This document shows positions 1 through 9,989 of a DNA stretch of 64,000 nucleotides, one piece after another (position 1 is the stretch's first letter; every line of letters begins with the position of its first letter). The stretch covers positions 6,510,001 to 6,574,000 of the forward strand of contig NZ_CP154796.1 of the NCBI RefSeq assembly GCF_039566955.1, in the 5' to 3' direction. The notes below the pieces were generated by a model. It saw nothing but the letters and a program-made list of their open reading frames with translations, made no database searches and was not told the DNA's origin. The stretch comes from Micromonospora sp. DSM 45708 (GTDB lineage: Bacteria > Actinomycetota > Actinomycetes > Mycobacteriales > Micromonosporaceae). A program made the translations under genes and the position numbers.

Positions 1-2
1 CG

Positions 3-1007
3 CCGCAGACCGTCGCCGCCGCGTACGCGGGCGCGGGCCTGGTGCTCGGCGTGCTGCTGGCGACCTGGGCGCTGCACACCCGCGCCGCCGCCACCAACCT
101 GATCGCCACCACCGGCTGGCTCTGGCTGCTCGCCGTGGTGTCGGTGGTGGACGGGGTGCTCTCCGGCCGGGGCCTGACCACCGCCCAACTCGGCATCTGG
201 CAGATCAGCGCGGACAGCGCCCGCTTCTGGATCCGTGACTACTTCTACTGGCCGGGGGCGCTGCTCTCGCTGGGCTCCGCGCTGGTGATCGGGGTGCTCG
301 CCGCCCGGCACGCGACCCGGTCGCCGGGGGTGCGGGTCGGTGCCGCCGCCTCCGGCGCGGCCGGTCCGCTGCTGGTGGCACTGGCGTACCTGCTGGCCGT
401 GCCGCGACTGGCCGGAATCGCCGCCGAGCAGTTGTCGGCCCACCTGATCGCGCCGTACGCGGTGATCGCCGGGGTGGGCGGCTCGATGCTGATGGCCGCG
501 CTGGCCCAGCGGGCCGACCGTCGGCGCGGTGCGGAGGCGGAACCCCCGACCGGCGCGACCGCGACGCCGGCCGGTCTTGACACGGCGGAGCCGGCCGGGC
601 CCACGCCGCAGCGGTCCGCCGATCCGGAGTCGGCCGGGCCCACGCCGCACAGGTCCGTCGATCCCGATCCGGACAGCCCCTCGGACACGGGGCCGTCCGG
701 GGAGGCCGGCCCCGGTTCGCTGCCGACGACTACGGAGAAGCCGGCCGGGTCGCCGGGTCGCGCCGGCGAGCGGCCCGGGTCGCCGGGTCGCGCCGCCCGG
801 ACCGCCACCGACCGTCGAGGCCGGACGGTGCCCCAGCAGCGGCAGCCCGAGGTTGCGCCGCCGGACGACCCGGCCAGCAATCAAGACGACGCGCCAGACG
901 ACGAGGCGGGCACGGGCGGGTCGGGCACCGGGAGGGCTGCGGCCGGACCACAACCCGGGCCGTCGTCCCCGCCCGTCGAACCGAAGACGCGCCGCCGCGC
1001 CCGCTGA
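3..1007 (+). CDS. Multi-pass membrane protein, 5' end outside window
   Basis: The frame is open to the left window edge, so the start codon is probably not in view; a GTG at 42 is only an internal candidate. The visible first 160 residues hold about five hydrophobic helices (for example around LIATTGWLWLLAVVSVV and LLVALAYLLAVPRLAGI). They are followed by a roughly 160-residue Pro/Ala/Gly/Arg-rich, probably disordered cytoplasmic tail ending in a very basic KTRRRAR. I do not recognise the family. The tail is low complexity, and parts of it look like near-repeats (two copies of the GPTP-RS-DP pattern). Function unknown. Confidence 0.6.
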   Translation, partial: PQTVAAAYAGAGLVLGVLLATWALHTRAAATNLIATTGWLWLLAVVSVVDGVLSGRGLTTAQLGIWQISADSARFWIRDYFYWPGALLSLGSALVIGVLAARHATRSPGVRVGAAASGAAGPLLVALAYLLAVPRLAGIAAEQLSAHLIAPYAVIAGVGGSMLMAALAQRADRRRGAEAEPPTGATATPAGLDTAEPAGPTPQRSADPESAGPTPHRSVDPDPDSPSDTGPSGEAGPGSLPTTTEKPAGSPGRAGERPGSPGRAARTATDRRGRTVPQQRQPEVAPPDDPASNQDDAPDDEAGTGGSGTGRAAAGPQPGPSSPPVEPKTRRRAR

Positions 1008-1107
1008 TCCCGCCGTCCGGCTCCGACCTCCGGTCGACGCCCGAGCCGGCACCACTCCGGCGGGCCGGCGATACGCACAGTGATGTCTCCACCGAAGGAC
1101 GCTGCTT

Positions 1108-1157
1108 GGAGCGATATGCCTCTGAGGCATAATTATGCCTCAGAGGCATATCGCTCC
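1108..1157. repeat. Perfect 50-bp palindrome, copy 1 of a family
   Basis: The two arms are perfect complements around a central AATT (1131-1134). Each arm also contains its own 15-bp dyad, ATGCCTC-T-GAGGCAT, so the element reads as two operator-like dyads in tandem flanked by GCGAT/ATCGC. It sits between the end of the membrane protein gene and the end of the convergent GCS2 ligase gene, where a terminator or REP-like repeat is expected. A diverged second copy lies at 22491-22534. Confidence 0.9.
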
Positions 1158-1225
1158 GGGCCGGCCTTCTTCCGAGAGGGCGACACACCCGAGTGGGCCG
1201 GATACCAGCCGGGGCGGGCAACCGA

Positions 1226-2704
1226 TCAGTCGACGGGCCAGGTGTGGACCGGCTCGTTGGCGCGCTGCAACTCGGCGTAGCGCTGGACCATGTGGTGCAG
1301 CGCGGCCTTCCGGTCCATGCCCCGGTGCCGCTCGGCCGCCCACACCGCCTCGGTCTGCCAGACCGCGCCGTTACGGCCGGTACGGCAGCGCCCCTCGATC
1401 ACACCGAGGAGGCGGTCCCGCTCGGCCGGGGCGACCCCGAACCGGTCCAGCCCCTGCGAGGCCACCGGCAGCAGCGTGTCGAGGACGAGCGTGGTGACCG
1501 GCACGTCGCCGAGCTTGGGCCAGTGCAGCACCGCGTCGATGCCACGTCGGGCGGCGGCGTGGAAGTTCTCCTCCGCCGAGCTGAACGTGAGCTGGCTCCA
1601 GATGGGACGGTCCGACTCGGCGAGGCCACGGGCGAGCCCGAAGTAGAGCGCCGCGTTGGCGAGCATGTCCACCACGGTCGGGCCGGCGGGCAGCACCCGG
1701 TTCTCCACCCGCAGGTGCGGGCGGTCGTTCATGATGTCGTAGACCGGCCGGTTCCAGCGGTAGACGGTGCCGTTGTGCAGCCGCAGCTCGCCGAGCTTGG
1801 GCACGCCGCCGGCGTGCAGCACCTCGACCGGGTCCTCGTCCTCGCAGATCGGCAGCAGCGGCGGGAAGTAGCGGACGTTCTCCTCGAACAGGTCGAAGAT
1901 CGAGGTGATCCAGCGCTCGCCGAACCAGACCCGTGGGCGTACGCCCTGGGCCTTCAGCTCGTCGGGCCGGGTGTCGGTGGCCTGTTCGAAGAGCCCGATC
2001 CGGGTCTCCGCCCAGAGCTGTCGGCCGTAGAGGAACGGCGAGTTGGCCCCGACGGCGACCTGCACGCCGGCGATCGCCTGGGAGGCGTTCCAGTAGTCGG
2101 CGAAGCTGTCCGGCGCGACCTGGAGGTGGAACTGGAGGCTGGTGCAGGCGGCCTCCGGCGCGATCGAGTCGGTGTGCGTCCGCAGCCGTTCGACGCCGTT
2201 GATGTCCAGCTCGATGTCCTCGCCGCGGGCACCGACGATCTGGTCGTTGAGCACCCGGTAGCGCTCGTCGGTGGAGAGGTTGTCCGCGACGAGGTGACGC
2301 TCGGTGAGGGTGGGCAGAATGCCGACCATCACGATGGTGGCGTCGGACTTGACGGCCCGCTCGTCGGCGCGGCTGAGGCTGCTGCGCAGATCCTGCTCGT
2401 AGTCGCTGAAACCGGTGCCCTCGATCAGCCGGGGTGAGGCGTTCAGTTCGAGGTTGAACTGCCCCAGCTCGGTCTGGAAGAGCGGGTCGGCGATGTCGGC
2501 CAGGATCTGGTCGTTGCGCATGGCCGGTTCGGCGGCGGCGTCGACCAGGTTGAGTTCGATCTCCAGCCCGGTCATCGGGCGGTCGGCGTCGAAGCCGAAG
2601 TCGTCCAGCATCAGCGCGAAGACGTCCAGGCATCGCCGGACCTTCTGCCGGTAGCGGACCCGATCCTCCCGGGAGAAGGCGCCCTGCTCGACGTCCCTGC
2701 CCAT
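1226..2704 (-). CDS. Glutamate-cysteine ligase family (GCS2) protein
   Basis: 492 residues. The sequence fits the GCS2/carboxylate-amine ligase family (ATP-dependent ligation of glutamate to an amine such as cysteine): an early acidic metal/glutamate segment GLEIELNLVD, then ELNASP, QFHLQVAP and RVENRVLPAGPT. The start at 2704 is chosen because GGGAGGACAC precedes the ATG; an in-frame upstream start would add only about 20 unstructured residues. Actinobacteria make mycothiol rather than glutathione and use such ligases for gamma-glutamylcysteine in the ergothioneine route, but no egt neighbour is visible, so the substrate is not settled. It is a single gene, read toward the palindrome at 1108. 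Confidence 0.85.
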   Translation of the reverse strand: MGRDVEQGAFSREDRVRYRQKVRRCLDVFALMLDDFGFDADRPMTGLEIELNLVDAAAEPAMRNDQILADIADPLFQTELGQFNLELNASPRLIEGTGFSDYEQDLRSSLSRADERAVKSDATIVMVGILPTLTERHLVADNLSTDERYRVLNDQIVGARGEDIELDINGVERLRTHTDSIAPEAACTSLQFHLQVAPDSFADYWNASQAIAGVQVAVGANSPFLYGRQLWAETRIGLFEQATDTRPDELKAQGVRPRVWFGERWITSIFDLFEENVRYFPPLLPICEDEDPVEVLHAGGVPKLGELRLHNGTVYRWNRPVYDIMNDRPHLRVENRVLPAGPTVVDMLANAALYFGLARGLAESDRPIWSQLTFSSAEENFHAAARRGIDAVLHWPKLGDVPVTTLVLDTLLPVASQGLDRFGVAPAERDRLLGVIEGRCRTGRNGAVWQTEAVWAAERHRGMDRKAALHHMVQRYAELQRANEPVHTWPVD

Positions 2705-2937
2705 GTGTCCTCCCGGCGCCGGCGCCACGGAACCGTTGGCGTTCCGCAACGCATTGTGAACCATTCACGTGATGTGCGTAAGAGCGTCCGGCTTGGTTGA
2801 CCGCCGGCCGGGCGCAGGTTTGCACCTGTACCCCGCCGCCACCTCGCCCAGCGCCGTCAACCCGCGAACAACACGTGACAATTCGCACGATCACCTCGCG
2901 CCCACCCCCGTCGGGGCCGAGTGGGTGGGGGAACGGG

Positions 2938-2973
2938 ACGGGCCCGCACCGTCGGTGGACGGTGCGGGCCCGT
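2938..2973 (-). terminator. Hairpin terminator after yceI
   Basis: A perfect 16-bp stem (2938-2953 with 2958-2973) and GGTG loop begin 17 bp beyond the yceI stop codon. There is no T-tract, as is usual in high-GC actinobacteria. Confidence 0.8.
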
Positions 2974-2989
2974 GGGTCCGGCGAGGGGA

Positions 2990-3571
2990 TCAGCCCTGGC
3001 GGATGGCCTCGCCCTCGATCTCGATCTTGACCTTGCGGCCGACCAGGACGCCGCCGGTCTCCAGCGCCACGTTCCAGGTGAGACCGAAGTCCTCCCGGTC
3101 GATCTCGGTGTGCGCGGAGAAGCCGAAGATGTCCTGCCCGAACGGGCTGCGGCCGACGCCCTCGAACTCGACCTGGAGGTCCACCGGACGGGTCACGCCC
3201 TTCACGGTCAGCTCACCGGCGAGCACGAACTCGTTGCCCTCACGGGACTTCACGCCGGTGCTGCGGAACTCCAGCGTCGGGAACTGCTCGGCGTCGAGGA
3301 ACTCCGGGCTGCGCAGGTGCCCGTCCCGGTCGGCCTGCGCGGTGTTGATGCTGGCCGCCTGGATGCTGGCCGTGACCGAGGACTGCAGCGGGTCGTCGGT
3401 GACGGTGATGGTGGCGGTGGCGTCGGCGAACTCACCGCGTACCTTGCTGACCATCATGTGCCGCGCGACGAAACCGACGCGCTTGTGCGCGGCGTCCAGG
3501 AGGTAGGTGCCGGGGGTGGGGATGGTGAGACCCTCCCAGTCGCGGGTAGTCGCCTCGGTGCTGCTGGTCAT
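2990..3571 (-). CDS. YceI family protein
   Basis: 193 residues, the full length of a YceI lipocalin-like beta-barrel. Typical features are the N-terminal YLLDAAHKRVGFVARHMM (strand plus His-rich lip), SIQAASINT, DGHLRSPEFLDAEQFP and GELTVKGVTRPV. YceI proteins bind isoprenoid or amide lipids in the barrel; here there is no signal peptide, so it is probably cytoplasmic. The ATG is preceded by GGAGGAG. It is divergent from a MarR regulator 100 bp away, a common pairing that suggests MarR control of yceI. Confidence 0.9.
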   Translation of the reverse strand: MTSSTEATTRDWEGLTIPTPGTYLLDAAHKRVGFVARHMMVSKVRGEFADATATITVTDDPLQSSVTASIQAASINTAQADRDGHLRSPEFLDAEQFPTLEFRSTGVKSREGNEFVLAGELTVKGVTRPVDLQVEFEGVGRSPFGQDIFGFSAHTEIDREDFGLTWNVALETGGVLVGRKVKIEIEGEAIRQG

Positions 3572-3622
3572 GATGCGCTCCTCCGGAGAAGATTGTTTAG
3601 TAGCCCAACGACTGACTGAGCA

Positions 3623-3653
3623 ACTATAGCCACAGCAATATTCCCTGTGTCAA
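3623..3653 (-). promoter_or_regulatory. Candidate yceI promoter
   Basis: On the minus strand there is TTGACA (3648-3653) and an AT-rich CTATAG/TATAGT -10 (3623-3629) with an 18-19 bp spacer. The spacer region contains several GTTGC/CAAC half-sites that could be bound by the adjacent MarR protein, but no clean dyad was found. Confidence 0.55.
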
Positions 3654-3672
3654 GTGTTGCTAGGATGGTGAC

Positions 3673-4167
3673 GTGGATCAGAACGTGTTCGACGACCCCC
3701 GGATCACCGCCGTCGGCCTGCTCGTCGAGGCGCACGCCGGGCTCTCCGCCCGGTTCGCCGCCCAGTTCGAGGAGCACGGGCTCTCCCCGGTCGAGTTCGA
3801 GGTGCTCACCCGACTCGCCCGTTCCCCCAACAACCAGCTACGGATGACCGACCTGGCGGCCCAGACCTCGCTCTCCACCAGCGGGGTGACCCGGGTGGTG
3901 GACCGGATGGAGCGCGACGGCCTGATCCGCCGCCGGGCCTGCCCCTCCGACCGGCGCAGCTCGTTCGCCGTGGTGACCACCGCGGGTCTGGGCCGACTGG
4001 ACGAGATCCTGCCCGGCCACCTGAAGATCATCGAGCAGTGGTTCACCGGCCAGCTCGAACCGACCCAGCTCGACGGGCTCCTGGACGGGTTGCGCCGGGT
4101 GCGGGACGCGGTCCACCCGGGCGCCACGGCCGGCAGCACCGAACCGGCCGGGAACGCCACCTGCTGA
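3673..4167 (+). CDS. MarR family transcriptional regulator
   Basis: 164 residues. It has the winged-helix core of MarR proteins: LSPVEFEVLTRLARSP, the recognition region MTDLAAQTSLSTSGVTRVVDRMERDGLIRR and the wing ACPSDRRSSFAVVTTAG. It probably binds the 101-bp gap to yceI as a dimer and represses one or both genes; the ligand is unknown. The GTG start is supported by AGGA about 8 nt upstream; nearby ATG/GTG codons are out of frame. The C-terminal tail is GC-rich and unstructured. Confidence 0.9.
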   Translation: MDQNVFDDPRITAVGLLVEAHAGLSARFAAQFEEHGLSPVEFEVLTRLARSPNNQLRMTDLAAQTSLSTSGVTRVVDRMERDGLIRRRACPSDRRSSFAVVTTAGLGRLDEILPGHLKIIEQWFTGQLEPTQLDGLLDGLRRVRDAVHPGATAGSTEPAGNATC

Positions 4168-4294
4168 GCCCGTTCACTACTCGCCGGTCACCGGCAGAAT
4201 GACCGGCAGAACCGCCGCTACGCCGGGACAAAAGCGATCAATAGCCACCAAAGACGTCGGGGTGGCTGGATAAGCTTTCAGCGCGGGGGGCACC

Positions 4295-4361
4295 GGGGGG
4301 TGCGGGCGCGAGCGTCGAGCGAGGGGCAGCACCAGGGGGCTACTTCGCTCGCGCCACCCCC
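4295..4361. terminator. Imperfect inverted repeat between convergent genes
   Basis: GGGGGTG..GCGCGAGCG on the left pairs with CGCTCGCGCCACCCCC on the right. It lies between the ends of marR (+) and the NB-ARC gene (-) and could terminate both. Confidence 0.45.
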
Positions 4362-4385
4362 GCGCCCCCACCGCGACAGCCCGGG

Positions 4386-6917
4386 TCAGGTCCGGCCCGC
4401 GCGTCCCCGCTGCGCGGCCAACGCGTAGAGCAACTCCTCCTCACGGGGCAGCAGGTTGACGCCGGTGATCTGCCGCGCCCGGTCCAGCCGGTCCAGCACG
4501 GTCAGATCGCCGGTGCTGGCCGCCAGCCCCACCAGCGCCTCGACCAGGTCCCGCCGGTCCGCGCCCCCGGCCGCCGCCTCCGCCGCCGTGGCGAACCACT
4601 CCGCCGCCAGCTCGCGGTCGCCGCGGTGCAACGCCACCTGACCCTCGATCAACGCGCGGAGCGCATCCTCGGTGCGGGCGTCCCGGCCCGCACCGGGCGC
4701 TTCCCACCGCTCGGCGTCCGGTGCGCGACGCGGGCCCGGCGCCGGGCCGCACGGCCACAGCTCGGCCACCACCGCCAGCGCCTCGTCGTCCCGCCCCTGG
4801 AGTGCGAGCGCCAGCCCGACCGTGCCGATCGTCCGGCGACGCCGGCCCGGATCGCCCAGCTCCACCAGCGCGGACGCCGCCCGCCGCCCCTGCTCGACCG
4901 CCTCGGCGTAACGGCCCTCCAACCGGGTCAGCTCGGCCAGATCGGCCCGGGCCAGCAGGCGGAGCCGCTGGTCGCCGCACTGCGCCGCCAGCCGGTCGAC
5001 CGCGGCCAGCCGCCGCCGGGCGCCGGCCAGCTCTCCCACGCGTACGTCGTGCCAGGTCAGGTGGTGCTGGGCGACCGCCATCTCGCGTACCCGGCCGTGC
5101 CGGGAGGCCAGCGTCAGCGCCGCCTCGGCCTGCTCGCGGGCCTCGTCGTGGGAACCCAGCCCGCGCAGCACCGCGCAGAGCACCGACCGCGCGGACAGCT
5201 CCCCGGTCACGTCGCCGACCTCGGCGAAGACGGCCAGTGCCGCACGCGCCGCCGGCAGCTCCTCCGGCCCCGCGCCGTGCTCGGCGGCCAGCCGCGCCGA
5301 CCCGAGCAGGGCCCAGGCCCGCAGCACCGGACGGGCGTCGGCGGTACGCGGATCGGCCAGCAGCCGGCGCAGCCACCGGCGGCCGGAGACGTCCCGTCCG
5401 CGCAACCGCCACCACCGGGGCAGCGCGGCGGCCAGCAGCAGCGCGGTGGCCGGCGCCTCCTCGGCGGCGTACGCCAGCGCGGCGGTGATGTCGCCGGTCG
5501 CCTCGTCGAGCAGGTGCACGGTGCCGGGCAGCTCCGCGCCGACCAGGCCGGGCGCGGTACGCCGGACCAGCGCGGCGATCACCGACGCGTGGCGGAGCCG
5601 GATCGCCGCCGTCTCGCCCGCCAGGTCGGCCTGCTCGGCCGCGAAGTCCCGGACCGCGTCGAGCAGCCGGAACCGGAACGGGCCGACGCCCCGGACACTC
5701 AGCAGGCCCAGCTCGCTGAGCCGGTCCAGCAGCGGCACCGCGTCCCACCGGTCCCCACCGTCGGCGAGTAGTTCCTCGGCCAGCGCGACCGACCAGCGGT
5801 TACGGAAGGCGGAGAGCCGGCGCAGCGCAGCGCGTTCGGCCGGGGCGAGCAGGTGATAGCTGGTCGCGACCGCCTCCCGCAGCGTCACCGTGGCGGCGAC
5901 CGGGTCGGCAGGCGTCCAGCCGGGACGCCCGCCGGCCAGGTCGAGGACCCGGTCGCCGTAGCGGTCCAGCAGTTCGGTGACGTCGAGGATGCGGCCCCGC
6001 GCCGCCATCAGTTCGATCGCCAGCGGCAGGCCGCCGAGGCGGCGGACCAGCGCCGCGAGCGCCGGCAGTTCGGCCGGGGCGGGCGGCGCGTGCCGGGCCT
6101 GGGTGAAGCGGGTGGCGAAGAGCGCCGCGGCGGGCCAGCGGTCCAGCTCGGCCCGGTCCGCCGGTTCGGCGCCGGCGGGTGGCACGTCGAGCGGCGCCAC
6201 CGGCCGGACCAGCTCGCCGGGGAGCCCGACCGGACGGCGGCCGGTCGCCAGGACCCGCAGGGTCGGCGCGACGGCGGTCAGCGACCGCAGCGCCTCAGCC
6301 ACCGGCCCGGGCGCCCGCTCGACGGCGTCGACGAGCAGCAGCGCCGGTCGGCCGGCGAGCCGGCAGGGCAGGTCGGCGAGCCGGCTCACACCGAACACCG
6401 TCACCGAGGCGGCGACCACGTCGGCGGCGTCCGAGCCGTCGCCGATCAGCACGCCGACCGCGCCGCCCGGGTGCCGGGCCGCGACCGCATGGGCGACGGT
6501 GAGCGCGAGCGCGGTCTTGCCGACGCCGGCGAGCCCGACCAGGCTCACCACCGGGTGCGCGTCGAGCAGGGCGGTCACCTCGGCCACGTCGCGTTCCCGG
6601 CCGAGCAGCGGCACGGGCTGGGGCAGCGCGACCGGCGTACCCGGATCGGCCGCTACCGGCGCGGGTCGGGCGGTGGCGACGAACTCCCGGCGGGCCGGGC
6701 CGGTCAGGCCGAGCGCGTCGGCGAGCAGGTCGACGGTGGTGCGTTGGGGTCGGGTCGCGCGCCCCCGCTCCAGATCGCGGACGGTCCGCACGCCCACGCC
6801 GGCCCGGCCCGCCAGCTCGGCCTGAGTCAGGCCGACGGCGAGCCGGTGCCCGCGCAACAGATCGGACAACGACGCCCGACCACCCGGGCTCCGCGAACGA
6901 TCATGCTCGGGAGTCAT
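4386..6917 (-). CDS. XRE-HTH / NB-ARC ATPase / TPR transcriptional regulator
   Basis: 843 residues. Order of parts: Cro/C1-type helix-turn-helix at about 18-75 (LTQAELAGRAGVGVRTVRDLERG), linker, NB-ARC-like ATPase starting at LLGRERDV with Walker A GLAGVGKTA (about 130) and LLLVDAVE as Walker B, then a winged-helix segment, and a TPR-like helical C-terminal half. This is the AfsR/SARP-related STAND layout, except that the DNA-binding head is XRE-type instead of OmpR-like. Such regulators oligomerise on ATP and an inducer. No cognate target cluster is next to it. ATG at 6917 is preferred over the in-frame GTG at 6923. Confidence 0.85.
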   Translation of the reverse strand: MTPEHDRSRSPGGRASLSDLLRGHRLAVGLTQAELAGRAGVGVRTVRDLERGRATRPQRTTVDLLADALGLTGPARREFVATARPAPVAADPGTPVALPQPVPLLGRERDVAEVTALLDAHPVVSLVGLAGVGKTALALTVAHAVAARHPGGAVGVLIGDGSDAADVVAASVTVFGVSRLADLPCRLAGRPALLLVDAVERAPGPVAEALRSLTAVAPTLRVLATGRRPVGLPGELVRPVAPLDVPPAGAEPADRAELDRWPAAALFATRFTQARHAPPAPAELPALAALVRRLGGLPLAIELMAARGRILDVTELLDRYGDRVLDLAGGRPGWTPADPVAATVTLREAVATSYHLLAPAERAALRRLSAFRNRWSVALAEELLADGGDRWDAVPLLDRLSELGLLSVRGVGPFRFRLLDAVRDFAAEQADLAGETAAIRLRHASVIAALVRRTAPGLVGAELPGTVHLLDEATGDITAALAYAAEEAPATALLLAAALPRWWRLRGRDVSGRRWLRRLLADPRTADARPVLRAWALLGSARLAAEHGAGPEELPAARAALAVFAEVGDVTGELSARSVLCAVLRGLGSHDEAREQAEAALTLASRHGRVREMAVAQHHLTWHDVRVGELAGARRRLAAVDRLAAQCGDQRLRLLARADLAELTRLEGRYAEAVEQGRRAASALVELGDPGRRRRTIGTVGLALALQGRDDEALAVVAELWPCGPAPGPRRAPDAERWEAPGAGRDARTEDALRALIEGQVALHRGDRELAAEWFATAAEAAAGGADRRDLVEALVGLAASTGDLTVLDRLDRARQITGVNLLPREEELLYALAAQRGRAGRT

Positions 6918-7018
6918 GGGCACGAAGAGTACGGAGGGGATGCGACGCTCTACAGTCCACCGTCAACCACCCGACCGTACGACGCCGATATCCGACAGAC
7001 GGCCGAGTCGGCCGTCTG

Positions 7019-8167
<1,149 letters not shown>

Positions 8168-8227
8168 CTGATCCTCCTGGTGGGACGCCTGTGCGGACGG
8201 CCGGCGCTCGTGACGCCGGGCCGGTGG

Positions 8228-9760
8228 TCAGACCGGGGTGACGCCGTGCCGGCGGGTGGAGAAGTGCCGCTCCTTGCCGCGCGCGGCGGCGAACCGGCGG
8301 ACCAGCTCGGCGCGCAGCTCGTGCGGCTCGACGATCGCGTCCACCACCAGCTCGCTGGCGAGGCGGACCACGTCGATGTCGCGCTCGTACTCCTCGCGCT
8401 TCGCGGCGACGAAGGCGGCCCGCTCGTCGGCGTCGGCGATGGCGGCGATCTTGTTGGCGTAGACCGCGTTGACCGCGGCCTCCGCGCCCATCACCGCGAT
8501 CTTCGCGGTGGGCAGCGCGATGGTGGCGTCGGGCTCGAAGCCGGGGCCGGCCATGGCGTAGAGGCCCGCGCCGTACGCCTTGCGGACCACCACGCAGATC
8601 TTCGGTACGGTCGCCTCGGAGATCGCCGTGATCATCTTCGCGCCGTGCCGGATGATGCCCTGCTTCTCCACCGCGCTGCCGACCATGAACCCGGGCACGT
8701 CGCTCAGGAACAGCAGCGGCACGTTGAACGCGTCGCAGAGCTGCACGAACCGGGTCGCCTTGTCGGCCGAGTCGACGAAGAGCACGCCGCCCTTGAACAT
8801 GGAGTTGTTGCCGAGCACGCCGACGACCTCGCCGTTCAGCCGGCCGAAGCCGATGGTCAGCTCCTTGGCCCAGAGCGCCTGGATCTCGAAGAAGCTGCCC
8901 TCGTCGAGCAGGCCCTTGACGTACCGGCGCATGTCGAACGCCTGCCGCTCGCTGGCCGGGACCAGCGCGGCCAGGTCGGCCTTCTCCGGTGCCGGCTTCG
9001 CCTCGACGGCCGGCGGGTCCTGCTGCCAGTTCGACGGCAGGTACGACAGGTAGGTCCGCACCACGTCGAGCGCGTCGTTCTCGGTCTTGCAGAGGAAGTG
9101 ACCCACCCCGGACTCGACGCAGTGCACCTTGGCGCCGCCCATCGCCTCCAGCGTGGTCTTCTCGCCGGTGACCATCTCGACCATCCGGTCGGAGCCGAGG
9201 TACATGCTGGCGTTGCCGTCCACCATGGCCACCACGTCGCAGAACGCCGGAATGTACGCCCCGCCCGCCGCGCTCGGCCCGAACAGCGCGCAGACCTGCG
9301 GGATCGCGCCGGAGGCCCGGACCTGGTTCCAGAAGATCTTCCCGGCGCCGCGCCGGCCCGGGAACAGGTCGACCTGGTCGGTGATCCGGGCGCCGGCGGA
9401 GTCGACCAGGTAGACCATCGGGACGCGGGTCGAGTAGGCCCGCTCGATGATCCGGATGATCTTCTCGACGGTGCGCGCGCCCCAACTGCCGGCCTTGACC
9501 GTGGAGTCGTTCGCCATCAGGCAGACCGGCCGGCCGTCGATGGTCGCGGTGCCGGTCACCACCCCGTCGGCGGGCAGGCCGTCGGCCATGGCGTTGGCGT
9601 AGAGCCCGTCCTCGACGAAGGAGCCCTCGTCGACCAGGTAGGCCACCCGTTCGCGGGCGAAGAGCTTGCCCTTGGCGGCGTTGGCCGCATGGTATTTGTC
9701 CGCACCGCCGGCGCGGGCGCGCTTGCGCAGCTGCTCCAGTGCCTCACCGTCGAGCGTCAC
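8228..9760 (-). CDS. Acyl-CoA carboxylase beta (carboxyltransferase) subunit
   Basis: 510 residues. It carries the double crotonase-fold of biotin-dependent carboxyltransferases: YLVDSAGARITDQ, FGPSAAGGAYIPAFCD in the first half and LFLSDVPGFMVGSAVEKQG, RKAYGAGLYAMAG in the second half (the two oxyanion-hole regions). By position it would be the beta subunit of a methylcrotonyl-CoA-type carboxylase, but VDSAGAR is the propionyl/acyl-CoA-like form, not the usual NLPRQ of MccB, so substrate identity is open. The GTG at 9760 is chosen because GGGAG lies 6 nt upstream; upstream in-frame codons are low complexity. It works with the biotin carboxylase at 11179-12516. Confidence 0.9.
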   Translation of the reverse strand: MTLDGEALEQLRKRARAGGADKYHAANAAKGKLFARERVAYLVDEGSFVEDGLYANAMADGLPADGVVTGTATIDGRPVCLMANDSTVKAGSWGARTVEKIIRIIERAYSTRVPMVYLVDSAGARITDQVDLFPGRRGAGKIFWNQVRASGAIPQVCALFGPSAAGGAYIPAFCDVVAMVDGNASMYLGSDRMVEMVTGEKTTLEAMGGAKVHCVESGVGHFLCKTENDALDVVRTYLSYLPSNWQQDPPAVEAKPAPEKADLAALVPASERQAFDMRRYVKGLLDEGSFFEIQALWAKELTIGFGRLNGEVVGVLGNNSMFKGGVLFVDSADKATRFVQLCDAFNVPLLFLSDVPGFMVGSAVEKQGIIRHGAKMITAISEATVPKICVVVRKAYGAGLYAMAGPGFEPDATIALPTAKIAVMGAEAAVNAVYANKIAAIADADERAAFVAAKREEYERDIDVVRLASELVVDAIVEPHELRAELVRRFAAARGKERHFSTRRHGVTPV

Positions 9761-9892
9761 GCCGACTCCCTTTGCCACCCCACCGACCTGAACGATCGTT
9801 AGGCTACCCCACCCCCGCCCCCTCCGGCGACCCACCACCCACCCGCCGCCCCACCCCCTCCCTCCCACCCGACCCCACCCGACCCCCCGCTC

Positions 9893-9951
9893 GTGATCAA
9901 GGACTTTGCGTCGTCCGAGCCGTCGGATCGGGACACAAACTCCTTGATCAC
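9893..9951. repeat. GTGATCA-ended inverted repeat, copy 1
   Basis: The arms GTGATCAAGGA-C-TTTG-C-GTC (from 9893) and its complement ending at 9951 match at all but two positions, with a roughly 20-bp centre. It is located in the gap downstream of HMG-CoA lyase and upstream of the carboxyltransferase gene. A relative with GGTGATCATGA ends lies at 29970-30030. Confidence 0.8.
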
Positions 9952-9989
9952 CGGGGCGGACGGTGGGTGGGCGGGGTGGGTGGGGTGGG

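Noticed and set aside
2765..2780. TTCACGTGAT sequence upstream of the GCS2 gene as parS
   Set aside because: Only the CACGTG core matches; several positions of the palindrome are wrong.
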